Shown: positions 32,442 through 41,952, numbered from the stretch's first letter. The stretch is DNA of 64,000 nt from an uncultured Chlorobiaceae bacterium (GCA_903824295.1 CAIJWE010000059.1:1-64000), one strand, 5' to 3'. Program-made: numbers and translations. Notes: generated by a model from the sequence alone, not told the origin.

Positions 32442-33440
32442 ATGCCCATGAAAGGACGCGACACTCCACACCCTGAAAAGCCCCAAGGCATAGCAGAAAA
32501 GCTTCTCCAGTCGGGAGTGAGCAATTCGAGACGGAAAATCATTGAACTGGCGCTTGAGAATGTTAACAAGCCCGGCTTCAGGATCGAGCCCTCAGCCATT
32601 TTGCCGCTCATGAAACCGGTGACCTGGTTTCCGCCCATGTGGGCCTTTGCCTGTGGTGTGGTGTCGACTGGTGAAAATATTGCCGATAACTGGTCGATTC
32701 TCCTGCGAGGCGTCCTTCTTGCCGGGCCGCTCATGTGCGCCATGTCGCAGACCATGAACGACTACTTTGACCGGGAGGTTGATGCCATCAATGAGCCCGA
32801 GCGTCCTATTCCGGCCGGAAAAATCTCAAAATCGGCCAGTTGGCTGATTACCTTCGCCCTTATTGTTACCGGATTTCTTGTCGCGCTCTCCATTCACCCA
32901 TACGTGGTCGTCATTGCTTTTGTCGGGGTGCTCATGTCACACGCCTATTCCGGCCCCCCGATAAGAGCCAAGAGAAACGGCTGGTTCGGCAACCTCATTG
33001 TTGGACTTGCCTACGAAGGCGTCGCCTGGCTGACCGGCAGTTTTGCCATTACCCAGGGAGTTCCTTCGGGCGAAACCATCGCGCTTGCCATTATTTTTTC
33101 ACTTGGAGCGCATGGAATCATGACGCTGAACGACTTCAAATCGGTCGTTGGCGATACCATTCGCAAAGTTGCCTCTATCCCTGTGCAGCTTGGAGAGAAG
33201 AGAGCCGCCATTCTTGCCTCTATCATCATGGATGTTGCACAACTCTCGGCCATCTCCATACTGATTGTTAAAGGCTCCATAACGACCACGCTCATTGCTC
33301 TGATACTGCTCATCGCCCAATTGCCCATGCAGAAGATTCTGATAGCAAATCCGAGGGAAAAAGCGGTCTGGTACAATGCTTTCGGTACCCTGCTCTATGT
33401 GCTCTCCATGATGGTCTGCGCTGTCGGCATCCGACCCTGA
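32442..33440 (+). CDS. bchG: (Bacterio)chlorophyll synthase, UbiA prenyltransferase family
   Basis: LMKPVTWFPPMWAFACGVVSTGE, AMSQTMNDYFDREVDAINEPERPIPAGKIS, LAYEGVAWLTGSFAITQG, MTLNDFKSVVGDTIRKVASIPVQLGEKRAA. Confidence 0.92.
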   Translation: MPMKGRDTPHPEKPQGIAEKLLQSGVSNSRRKIIELALENVNKPGFRIEPSAILPLMKPVTWFPPMWAFACGVVSTGENIADNWSILLRGVLLAGPLMCAMSQTMNDYFDREVDAINEPERPIPAGKISKSASWLITFALIVTGFLVALSIHPYVVVIAFVGVLMSHAYSGPPIRAKRNGWFGNLIVGLAYEGVAWLTGSFAITQGVPSGETIALAIIFSLGAHGIMTLNDFKSVVGDTIRKVASIPVQLGEKRAAILASIIMDVAQLSAISILIVKGSITTTLIALILLIAQLPMQKILIANPREKAVWYNAFGTLLYVLSMMVCAVGIRP

Positions 33441-33512
33441 AACAATACGTTTCGAGTTTATAAAACTATTGTTATATTGCTGTTCGTTTTTTTAACACCA
33501 ATTGATTGCACC

Positions 33513-33731
33513 ATGTCTAAAGTTTGTTTACTGACCGGTAAAAGACCCATATACGGCAATACGGTATCCCATGCGAACAACCACGTCCGCACCCGTTTTG
33601 AGCCAAATCTTCATACCAAAAGAATCTGGATCGAGGAGGAAAAGCGGTTTGTAAAGGTCAAGCTTTCTGCAAAAGCGATGAAAATTATTGCTAAAACCGG
33701 AACAGCCGCGCTCGCAAAACTGCTGAAGTAA
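33513..33731 (+). CDS. rpmB: 50S ribosomal protein L28
   Basis: [39 protein letters not shown]. Confidence 0.95.
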   Translation: MSKVCLLTGKRPIYGNTVSHANNHVRTRFEPNLHTKRIWIEEEKRFVKVKLSAKAMKIIAKTGTAALAKLLK

Positions 33732-33780
33732 GCTTCCGGCAAGGCCCGCAGAAGAACATATTTTTTACTTTTTGGCAAAG

Positions 33781-33811
33781 GCTCAACCATACACCGGTTG
33801 AGCTTTTTTTT
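33781..33811 (+). terminator. Rho-independent terminator after rpmB
   Basis: gctcaacc-atacacc-ggttgagc followed by tttttttt. Confidence 0.92.
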
Positions 33812-33825
33812 GTTTTTTTTGGACG

Positions 33826-34266
33826 ATGGAAAAAAAGATCATCATTTACACCGACGGCGCATGCAGCGGCAATCCCGGTCCAGGCGGATGGGGCGCGCTT
33901 TTGATGTATGGCCCTTCAGTCCGTGAAATATCGGGCTACTCACCGGCTACGACCAATAACCGCATGGAGCTCAGTGCGGCAATTGAGGCACTCCAGGCAC
34001 TCAAGGAACCCTGCAAGGTCGATCTGTACAGCGACTCAAGTTACCTCGTCAACGCCATTAACGAAGGGTGGCTGAAACGCTGGACAAAAAACAACTGGAA
34101 GACTGCGGCGAAAAAAAGTGTCGAGAATATCGACCTCTGGCAAAAAATCCTGAAGTTGCTTACATTGCATACCATAACCTTCCACAAGGTAAAGGGCCAC
34201 AGCGACAACCCCTGGAACAACCGCTGCGACACACTGGCCCGTGAGGCCATTAAAAAAAAATCATAA
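33826..34266 (+). CDS. rnhA: Ribonuclease HI
   Basis: [66 protein letters not shown]. Confidence 0.96.
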   Translation: MEKKIIIYTDGACSGNPGPGGWGALLMYGPSVREISGYSPATTNNRMELSAAIEALQALKEPCKVDLYSDSSYLVNAINEGWLKRWTKNNWKTAAKKSVENIDLWQKILKLLTLHTITFHKVKGHSDNPWNNRCDTLAREAIKKKS

Positions 34267-34278
34267 CCAGTTGACCTT

Positions 34279-35325
34279 ATGCCGCAGAACGCCCTGCCAG
34301 AAGCAACAGCCCCGATATCCGCAAAACGCTCCCTGAAAAAAGGGGCCGGTCTCCTGCTCTCTATGAGCGTTATCGGTACGGTATGTTTTCTCTCGGTCGT
34401 CCTCTGGATCAACTGGCCTAAACCCCGGCTTCAGCCTGAACCGTTAAGCCGTGGGCTTCGAACAATTATCGACCGCATTCCGGGAAAATCTGATGCCGTG
34501 ATCTACGTGGGCCTTAAGGATATCCGTGAGAGCCGGCTTTGGAAAGAGATCATTCCTGACTCACTGAAGCAAGCACCGCTCTTCAAGCCTCAAGAGCGGC
34601 TCGCCTCCCTCATGAAGGGGGCAAAAATCAACCCCTCTCAGGACATTGACACCCTGCTGATCAGTTTCAAGCGCCACGGCTACAAAGAGCAGAACTTTCT
34701 GGCCGTCGCCTGGGGAAGCTCTTTCTCAAAAAAAATACCGGAATCATTTCTCAGAACCCGCAGCACAACGGTTGAGCAAATCGGCGGCCACCAATGCTAC
34801 GCACTCGACAGCACACTCTGGCTCTGCCCGCTCGGAGCAAGGCAGATTGCCGTGACAAACAACAAAAAATTGCTTGAAGGGTTCCTTCTCCCTACCGGCA
34901 GTTTTTATCAGAGAGATTCGCTCACCGCTCAACTTATCAACAAGACCGTCTACAAATCGCACCTCTGGTTTGCCCTTCCCTCCGCCGCATGGACCACCGG
35001 TGCGCTGCAAAGCCTCACCTCGGCAAACCGCGACATGAAGTCTCTCGGAAACCTCAACCGCATCAAAAACCTTGCACTCTCCGTAAAATTCAACGACGGA
35101 ATCAAGGCCCAAAGTGAATGGGTCTATAACAGCCCCAAGGCCGCCTGGTTTGCCTCAACATTTCTCTGGGGTGCTGTCAGGCTTTCAGAACTCTCCGGAA
35201 CAAGAACAAGCGAACCGGCACGGCAACTGCTGAAAAAAATCGGGATCCAGCAAAATCTTGAATCGGTGATTATTCATGCCGACATTCCCATCGAGTTTTT
35301 TCAGGCGGCAAAACAAAAAAAATAG
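34279..35325 (+). CDS. Hypothetical protein with one N-terminal TM segment
   Basis: Uninterrupted 348-aa ORF in a collinear run; hydrophobic segment GLLLSMSVIGTVCFLSVVLWINW, large non-cytoplasmic-looking domain. Confidence 0.6.
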   Translation: MPQNALPEATAPISAKRSLKKGAGLLLSMSVIGTVCFLSVVLWINWPKPRLQPEPLSRGLRTIIDRIPGKSDAVIYVGLKDIRESRLWKEIIPDSLKQAPLFKPQERLASLMKGAKINPSQDIDTLLISFKRHGYKEQNFLAVAWGSSFSKKIPESFLRTRSTTVEQIGGHQCYALDSTLWLCPLGARQIAVTNNKKLLEGFLLPTGSFYQRDSLTAQLINKTVYKSHLWFALPSAAWTTGALQSLTSANRDMKSLGNLNRIKNLALSVKFNDGIKAQSEWVYNSPKAAWFASTFLWGAVRLSELSGTRTSEPARQLLKKIGIQQNLESVIIHADIPIEFFQAAKQKK

Positions 35326-35376
35326 GAGACCGTTGCAGGTTCCTGCAGAGTTGTACGACCAGGCTTCGTGCGCCTC

Positions 35377-36492
35377 TCAGTCACGCAGAAAAATGAGTCT
35401 CCCCTTCTTCCAGAGCACACGCAACTGGCCACCAGCCATCACCATTTTGCCTGGTCTGGTGCCAAGAAGATCGACCAGCTTTTGAAGCGTTTGAGCGTCT
35501 ACCGGCGCATCCATATCACGTAACGCCCGCTTGAAAAGCTCTTTCTGCTCAAAAGCCGTAACCCGCTTCAGCGCTTCGACATCAAGCTGCCCGTCAACAA
35601 GAGAGAGCCCGGGCTCCCGTTCACAAAGATTTTCAAAATAGAGCTCAAGAAACTCTTCGAGCTCCCCGGCCTGCTCCGACACTCTTTGGAGTGATGGCAT
35701 CAATTTATGGGCAAACCGCTCCTCAATCAACGGAATAACCCGGTTTCGGATAAAATTGCGGTCATAGTCACAGGCAAAATTGCTCAAATCACTCCGGCTC
35801 GCAATTCCCTTCTCATCGAGGTAGGCAACAATATCCGCTTTATGAAACAGCAGCATGGGGCGGATAATTTTACCGTTGCGCGCCCTGATTCCCCTCAGTC
35901 CGGGTATGGAGACCCCCCTGAAGAGATTGAAGAGAATGGTCTCGGCATTATCGTTGACATGGTGACCGGTAGCGATTTTTGTGAATCCTTTTTTGGCCAT
36001 CACCTGCTCAAAAAACGTATAGCGCAATATCCGTGCCGTCTCCTCCACCGATTTTTTCCACTCACCGGCAACACGCAAGGTACAAAAACGCTCCACAAAG
36101 CACTCCAGACCAAGCAACTGGCAGTGATCGCGCACAAACCGTTCATCCCGCTCACTCTCTTCGCCACGGAGCTGAAAGTTGCAATGAGCCACCGCAAGCC
36201 CGATGTGCAGAAGAGGCCGTGTTGCACAAAAGAGCGAGAGCATAGCCATAGAATCCGGCCCTCCGGAAAGAGCAACAAGAACATCCTCCCCCTCATCAAC
36301 CAGCCGCCTTGAACGGAGCTGACGAAGAAACTTTTTTTCTAATGCATTCACCCGTTTCACCCTGCGTAATCCCGTTTCACCGCCAAAAACCCGCTCTTCC
36401 TCACCCTCCGAAGCTCTTGTTATAACCTGAATAACCTCTAAAAAGAGTTTGTCATCCCGGGAATTGCCAAATAAAGCGCAAAAAAACGACAA
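35377..36492 (-). CDS. tilS: tRNA(Ile)-lysidine synthase
   Basis: VLVALSGGPDSMAMLSLF PP-loop, AHCNFQLRGEESERDERFV, GHHVNDNAETILFNLFRG. Start codon uncertain. Confidence 0.93.
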   Translation of the reverse strand: MSFFCALFGNSRDDKLFLEVIQVITRASEGEEERVFGGETGLRRVKRVNALEKKFLRQLRSRRLVDEGEDVLVALSGGPDSMAMLSLFCATRPLLHIGLAVAHCNFQLRGEESERDERFVRDHCQLLGLECFVERFCTLRVAGEWKKSVEETARILRYTFFEQVMAKKGFTKIATGHHVNDNAETILFNLFRGVSIPGLRGIRARNGKIIRPMLLFHKADIVAYLDEKGIASRSDLSNFACDYDRNFIRNRVIPLIEERFAHKLMPSLQRVSEQAGELEEFLELYFENLCEREPGLSLVDGQLDVEALKRVTAFEQKELFKRALRDMDAPVDAQTLQKLVDLLGTRPGKMVMAGGQLRVLWKKGRLIFLRD

Positions 36493-36568
36493 GCTTTATT
36501 TTAAGTTAAAGATAAATAATTATCATATGTGAGCTTATCATAAAATAACCGGCAAGAGAGAAAATAAG

Positions 36569-37207
36569 ATGTTTACTTCCTACGGCTACAGCACCATGAT
36601 AAAAGTGCTTCTTCTCTGCATGGGCATCAGTGCGGCTGCAATGATTTTTCCTTTCGGAGCCGAAATATCGCTGCTCCTCCTGGCCGCCTCCCTGCTCCTC
36701 TTCACCCTCTATTTTTTCCGCGACCCGAAACGAACGGCACCCGATGAAAAGAGAATCATTCTGGCACCGGCTGACGGCAAAATAGTGCTTATCGAAAAAC
36801 AGGCCGAAAACAGTTCCGGCAAATCCTCAACGCTGCTCAGTATCTTCATGTCACCCTTTAACGTTCACGTCAACCGCATACCGCTCAGCGGCAAAGTGAC
36901 TCACCTGCGCTACCGCACCGGTCAGTTCCTCATGGCCTTTGACCCAAGGAGCATGGAGAGCAATGAAAAAATGGAGATCGCCATCAACAACGGGGAGCTA
37001 GAGGTGCGCTTCAATCAGGTATCGGGTTTTCTGGCAAGAAGAATTGTCTGTCAACTGCAAAAGGGTGAAAACGTCACCATCGGAAAACGGTTCGGCATGA
37101 TCAAATTCGGTTCAAGGGTTGACCTTATCCTGCCCCCGTCAGCGACCGTACTGGTTGAGCCCGGTCAGAGAACCCGCGCTGGTGAAACCATCCTCGCCCG
37201 CTATTGA
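36569..37207 (+). CDS. psd: Phosphatidylserine decarboxylase
   Basis: RDPKRTAPDEKRIILAPADGKIVLIE, STLLSIFMSPFNVHVNRIPLSGKV, MIKFGSRVDLILP. Confidence 0.93.
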   Translation: MFTSYGYSTMIKVLLLCMGISAAAMIFPFGAEISLLLLAASLLLFTLYFFRDPKRTAPDEKRIILAPADGKIVLIEKQAENSSGKSSTLLSIFMSPFNVHVNRIPLSGKVTHLRYRTGQFLMAFDPRSMESNEKMEIAINNGELEVRFNQVSGFLARRIVCQLQKGENVTIGKRFGMIKFGSRVDLILPPSATVLVEPGQRTRAGETILARY

Positions 37208-37318
37208 CCGAGAGAGAGCCCGGTTAGATTGAAAAAAATTGGTTTCGGAATGCATATTGCTTATATATTCGGCAGAAGCGACTGGTTTTATGAATGTAAA
37301 TTCCGTGGAGGAATCCCG

Positions 37319-37528
37319 ATGTTTGGATTAGGTGGACAGGAACTTATCCTTATTCTGCTGATCATTCTTCTGTTGTTCGGCGCAAAAAAACTCCCGGAGC
37401 TTGCAAGAGGTCTTGGAAAGGGAATGAAGGAGTTCAAAAAAGCACAGAGTGAGATGGAGGAGGAGTTTAAATCGGCAGCAGATGAAACACCAAAAAAGGA
37501 GAAGTCTCCCTCTTCAACGCAAAGTTAA
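37319..37528 (+). CDS. tatA: Sec-independent protein translocase TatA/E
   Basis: [42 protein letters not shown]; start at 37319 rather than 37229. Confidence 0.95.
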   Translation: MFGLGGQELILILLIILLLFGAKKLPELARGLGKGMKEFKKAQSEMEEEFKSAADETPKKEKSPSSTQS

Positions 37529-37546
37529 AGTGTGCGATACCCGGCC

Positions 37547-39250
37547 ATGCTTTACAGCCTCTACATCAAAAATTTTGCTCTGATTCAGGAGCTCACGGTT
37601 GAGTTCAGCCCTCAATTGACCATCATCACCGGAGAGACCGGCGCAGGCAAATCGATTCTTGTCGGGGCACTGAGTCTTGTGCTGGGTGAACGGGCAAGCA
37701 GCGATCTGGTTCGGTCAGGCACAAACAAGGCTGTTATCGAAGCGGTGCTGAACCATGTCGACACTGAAAAAATCGACACCCTGCTCTCTGCGGCGAATAT
37801 TGAACCGGTACCGGAACTCATTATCCGAAGGGAACTCTCCTCAAGCGGTCAATCGCGCTGCTTCATCAACGACACCCCCTGCACTGCCGCGCTTCTCAAA
37901 CAGGTTGGAGAGTTGCTGATTGACCTGCACGGCCAACACGAACACCAGTTGCTGCTGCGTGCCGACACCCACGAAACCCTGCTTGACGAGTATGGCGGAA
38001 CCAACCCGGAAGTGAACGCCTACAGGGTTTCCCGCTCAAAGCTTCAGAATCTTCAGCAGCAGTTGAACCAGTTGAAAAAAGAGGCCGCTGAAATCCGCAA
38101 CAAAAAAGAGATCCTCGATTTTCAGCTTAACGAACTCAGCGCCCTTGACCTAAAAAGCGACGAAGAGGAATCGAACGAAACCGAGATAACACTGCTTGAA
38201 AACGCTGAAACCCTTTTTACCCTCAGCACCGCACTCAACGATCTGCTCTATAACAGCGAGCACTCGGTTTACTCCTCAATCAGCACGGCACTCCATACCC
38301 TCGAAAAGCTTGCCGGTATTGACAAACGGTTTGCCATGCACCTTGAGGAGACTCGAACCGCTAAAAACATTGTTGATGAACTTGCCCGCTTCAGCCGAAG
38401 CTATTCGGCTGATATTGACTTCAACCCCGTCAGGCTCGACTCACTGCGTGAACGCCAACTTCTGCTCCAGCGCATGGCAAAAAAATATGGCCGATCGCTG
38501 CCGGAACTGATTGCCTTGTGCAACGAGCTTGAATCAAGAGTTGCCCTTGAAGAGAATCTTGAAGAGGAGGTTGAGCGCATGGAGCAGAACATAACCTCGC
38601 AGAAAACGGAGCTCTCACTCCATGCCGCAGAGCTTTCCAGCAAGCGCCAGGTGGCCGCACGCCGCCTTGAGCTGGTCATTCAGGGCCACCTTGCTCTTCT
38701 CGGCATACCGAACGCCACCTTCATCGTCAGCATGAGCCGTGAAGCGGTGAGTGACGGAGATATCTGCATGGAAGGAAAATCGTTCGCCGCCTTGCCGAAC
38801 GGCTGCGACCGGATCGAGTTTCTGATTTCCGCCAACCCTGGAGAAAAACCAAAACCTCTCGTCAAAGTGGCGTCAGGTGGCGAAATTTCAAGAGTAATGC
38901 TCGCCATGAAAAGCGCACTGGCTGAATCGGCGAAACTGCCGATCCTCATTTTTGATGAGATCGACACCGGCATCAGCGGCAGGGTTGCAGAGGCCGTCGG
39001 AAAAAGCCTCAAAAGCCTCTCTCGCCTGCACCAGATTATCGCCATCACCCACCTGCCGCAAATCGCAGCAATGGCCGATCTGCATCTCCAGGTACAAAAA
39101 TCCGTTCAGGATGAAAGAACCGTGACGGAGGTGACCATTCTTGACCACGAAAGCCGCCTGCAAGCCATCGCCCAACTCATCAGCGGCAATAATATCTCTT
39201 CCTCATCGCTCCATCACGCAGCCGAACTTGTTGCCGGTGCAGCTAACTGA
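37547..39250 (+). CDS. recN: DNA repair protein RecN
   Basis: MLYSLYIKNFALIQELTVEFSPQLTIITGETGAGKSILVGAL, VASGGEISRVMLAMKSALA, IFDEIDTGISGRVAEAVG. Confidence 0.96.
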   Translation: MLYSLYIKNFALIQELTVEFSPQLTIITGETGAGKSILVGALSLVLGERASSDLVRSGTNKAVIEAVLNHVDTEKIDTLLSAANIEPVPELIIRRELSSSGQSRCFINDTPCTAALLKQVGELLIDLHGQHEHQLLLRADTHETLLDEYGGTNPEVNAYRVSRSKLQNLQQQLNQLKKEAAEIRNKKEILDFQLNELSALDLKSDEEESNETEITLLENAETLFTLSTALNDLLYNSEHSVYSSISTALHTLEKLAGIDKRFAMHLEETRTAKNIVDELARFSRSYSADIDFNPVRLDSLRERQLLLQRMAKKYGRSLPELIALCNELESRVALEENLEEEVERMEQNITSQKTELSLHAAELSSKRQVAARRLELVIQGHLALLGIPNATFIVSMSREAVSDGDICMEGKSFAALPNGCDRIEFLISANPGEKPKPLVKVASGGEISRVMLAMKSALAESAKLPILIFDEIDTGISGRVAEAVGKSLKSLSRLHQIIAITHLPQIAAMADLHLQVQKSVQDERTVTEVTILDHESRLQAIAQLISGNNISSSSLHHAAELVAGAAN

Positions 39251-39387
39251 AATGCCACCCTGTTTGATGACCCTCAATGCCTCTCGACTGACCCGCCAAT
39301 AACCACACAGAACAATACCAAAGTGCTTGGCTCATCCATTTTTTCTATCTTGCAGCAAAGGCTCAAAAACAGAACGGAGGTACACCG

Positions 39388-39903
39388 ATGCCAAAACTGA
39401 AAGCGAAAGGGTTGCAATGGCTGAAAGGGTTTCATCTTCTTGCGGTTTCCTGCTGGATCGGGGGCGCCGTGTCGCTGATATCGCTCTATTTTTTGAAAGC
39501 CGGCACTACTGATGGCCGCGTCTTATACGGAATAAACCAGAGCCTGCATCATGTTGACATGTCGATTGTCGTTGTTCCCGGCGCCATCGGATGCCTGCTT
39601 ACCGGGCTCGCCTACTCACTGTTCAGTAACTGGGGGTTTTTCAAACACACCTGGCTGACCGTCAAGTGGATTGTGACGCTCTCCGCCATTATCTTTGGCA
39701 CCTTTTTTCTTGGCCCCTGGGAAGCCACGATGATGGACATTTCCGGAAAACTCGGCATGGCATCTCTGGGTGACTACGCCTACCTCTACAACCAGAAGAT
39801 GAACCTCTTTTTCGGGACTCTTCAAGTGCTCATATTGATGGTCACGGTGTTTATCTCCATCTTCAAACCCTGGAGAGCGAAAAAAAAGAGCGCGTCAAAC
39901 TAA
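39388..39903 (+). CDS. Integral membrane protein (about four TM)
   Basis: KGLQWLKGFHLLAVSCWIGGAVSLISLYF, PGAIGCLLTGLAYSLF, WLTVKWIVTLSAIIFGTFFLGPW. Confidence 0.7.
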   Translation: MPKLKAKGLQWLKGFHLLAVSCWIGGAVSLISLYFLKAGTTDGRVLYGINQSLHHVDMSIVVVPGAIGCLLTGLAYSLFSNWGFFKHTWLTVKWIVTLSAIIFGTFFLGPWEATMMDISGKLGMASLGDYAYLYNQKMNLFFGTLQVLILMVTVFISIFKPWRAKKKSASN

Positions 39904-39915
39904 CGCATTAACCGA

Positions 39916-40031
39916 CCGCCATCAGGGCGGCATTTTCTGTTGTCGGTGGTTACCGCCAAATTGTGGTGCACAGCAGCGCTCCGCTTGCTGCCGTTCGCCA
40001 CAATTTTGGTAACTGCCCTCTTGCTCAAGAG
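39916..40031. repeat. Cluster of three inverted repeats
   Basis: ccgcc-atcag-ggcgg (39916-39930); long imperfect inverted repeat gttaccgccaaattgtgg...ccacaattttggtaac (about 39950-40012); ctcttgctcaagag (40018-40031). Confidence 0.55.
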
Positions 40032-40183
40032 TAAAGCCTGAATGAACTGCACGGCAAAAACGCTCTCTTGTCGATAATTGGCCGCCACCCATGCAGTTCA
40101 AGCGCCGTCACAATGGGTTCAACCCTGGCAAGATCCTTTCGGGCATAACTGATAAAAATATCCTTGATCCTACCTGTGTGCAT
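40025..40183 (-). pseudogene. TIR-domain protein, N-terminal fragment (52 aa, not in the supplied ORF track)
   Basis: Minus-strand translation MHTGRIKDIFISYARKDLARVEPIVTALELHGWRPIIDKRAFLPCSSFRLYS*. DIFISYARKDLARVEPIVTALELHGW matches the TIR betaA/alphaA consensus (D-I-F-I-S-Y-A-x-x-D); the rest of the domain is missing. Confidence 0.7.
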
Positions 40184-40216
40184 TGTATTACGAGGATCAA
40201 TATTTATCTGTTAAAA

Positions 40217-40426
40217 TTATTTTTTTACCGGAATCTGAACTATCCATCCTTTACGAATACCATCATTGTACAACGCTTGAGCATACTCCTCTGGGCTCAG
40301 TTCGTACATATTACTGCCTCTTGACACAACTCCTCTTTTCTCTCCCTCAGCATAGTTTGATATGAGTACATCTTCATTATCTCCGTACTCTTGAAATAGC
40401 CTTCTCATGTAATCACGCTGACTCAT
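40217..40426 (-). CDS. Small hypothetical protein upstream of the TIR fragment
   Basis: 69-aa ORF, MSQRDYMRRLFQEYGDNEDVLISNYAEGEKRGVVSRGSNMYELSPEEYAQALYNDGIRKGWIVQIPVKK; composition protein-like, 33 bp upstream of the TIR fragment on the same strand. Confidence 0.5.
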   Translation of the reverse strand: MSQRDYMRRLFQEYGDNEDVLISNYAEGEKRGVVSRGSNMYELSPEEYAQALYNDGIRKGWIVQIPVKK

Positions 40427-40470
40427 AGCATATTATTTTTTAATCAATTAACAGATTTTCGAAACACAAG

Positions 40471-40929
40471 TTGTTATTTGCTCTTTTCCATACTATCCTG
40501 ATTTATATTGTCAAAACCCCAAAGTTGCAGTTTATTGATGCCGGTTTGCTGACCACACTGCTTGATTATAGCACAGCCGAAGCGCAGCATGATCGAAGCC
40601 GGTTTGGCAAAATTTTGGAAACCTTTGTCTATGGTGAACTGCTCAAGCACAGCTCTACGGCGGAGGGCGACTATGAACTGCTCTACTACCGCGACCTTGA
40701 TATGCTTGAAGTGGATGTGGTAATTGAAAACGCTTCCGGCCAAGTGATTGGCGTTGAGGTAAAAGCCTCTGCCACCGTCAATGCTGGTGACTTACGCGGT
40801 CTGCAAAAGCTGGCAAGTGTTGCTGGCGACCTTTTCAAAATGGGTATTTTGCTTTATGATGGCACAGAAACCATGCCACTGGGTGATGGCTTATGGGCAG
40901 CTCCATTGTCGACGTTATGGGGCCAATAA
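40471..40929 (+). pseudogene. C-terminal fragment of a DUF4143-type AAA ATPase
   Basis: KTPKLQFIDAGLLTTLL...FGKILETFVYGELLKH...YELLYYRDLDMLEVDVVIENASGQVIGVEVKASATV is the PD-(D/E)XK-like DUF4143 tail; no upstream P-loop ATPase domain present. Confidence 0.75.
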
Positions 40930-41081
40930 CAGGGAACAGAGCGGGGCAGGATTTCACGTTGTACCGCCCTCCTGATTACTCTTGTGGATAGGCTATAGAT
41001 AACTTGAACCGCAGGAAATCGAAAGAATAAGCGTCAGAGGTTATGACAGATCATCATTAACAGATTTCAAAGCGGTGCATT

Positions 41082-41807
41082 ATGAAAAAATCATTCAGTT
41101 GGCGAGTATTTACAAGCTTCGGGCTTTTCCTCTCTTTTTTCATGCTTCTGGTTTCGGGCGTGATTCTCTATATTTTTCCAGGAAGAAGCCCTGGAGTTAT
41201 CTGGGAGATGGGCGGACTGACAAAACCAGCGTGGCAGAATCAGCATATCATTTTCGGATTTGCCTTTTCCCTGCTCGCTCTTGGCCATCTTTTTCTCGTT
41301 AACTGGCATGCGTTCCTCTCTTACCTGAAAACAAAGACAACCCAGGGAATAAAGCGACCCGTCGAACTGCTGACGATACTCATGCTCTCTCTGCTTGTTG
41401 GTTTCGGTACCTTCTTCAATATCCAGCCTTTTTCGGCCATTCTTGAGTTTGGTAAAAAAATCTCAAACTCCTGGGAACCGAAAGGAAAAGAGGGCTCAAA
41501 GCCTTCTGCTGAACATTTGACCCTTGCAGAACTTTCGCAGCAAGTTGATCTGGAAGAGCATCACGACAGGTTTGATCATGAAGCGGATGATGAGGATTTT
41601 GACCGTGCCGACGCCAGCTCTTTGTCATCAAGGGAACTTGCATCCCGCGATGAGGAACGTATAGCTCGCGAAGATGAAATTGAACCCAGCCCTGACAGAA
41701 GAGAGAGCACCATTACCGAAGAGAAGAGCAGACCCATGAGCGATGTGCAGGCTCCTGATGATGCACTGCATCGCCGAACACAGAAGAGTTGTTCATCATG
41801 CCACTAA
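41082..41807 (+). CDS. DUF4405-like membrane protein with acidic tail ending in CSSCH
   Basis: SGVILYIFPGRSPGVIWEMGGLTKPAWQNQHIIFGFAFSLLALGHLFLVNWHAF; about three TM; tail ends RRTQKSCSSCH*. Confidence 0.75.
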   Translation: MKKSFSWRVFTSFGLFLSFFMLLVSGVILYIFPGRSPGVIWEMGGLTKPAWQNQHIIFGFAFSLLALGHLFLVNWHAFLSYLKTKTTQGIKRPVELLTILMLSLLVGFGTFFNIQPFSAILEFGKKISNSWEPKGKEGSKPSAEHLTLAELSQQVDLEEHHDRFDHEADDEDFDRADASSLSSRELASRDEERIAREDEIEPSPDRRESTITEEKSRPMSDVQAPDDALHRRTQKSCSSCH

Positions 41808-41952
41808 AGCTGTAGCAAAGAGAACAATCTGATTTTGTTGTTAATGTCTCCAGATACAGCAAATTTCCTTGCTGGTTTTTCTCATATCAGTCGCATAACC
41901 ATAGCTCCCTGCCGATAAAAAAAGTGGTACCTGCCACCAGGAGATAGCCTGG

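Noticed and set aside
40105-40125. tRNA T-arm-like gggttcaaccc
   Set aside because: No surrounding cloverleaf, and it lies inside the TIR coding remnant on the other strand.
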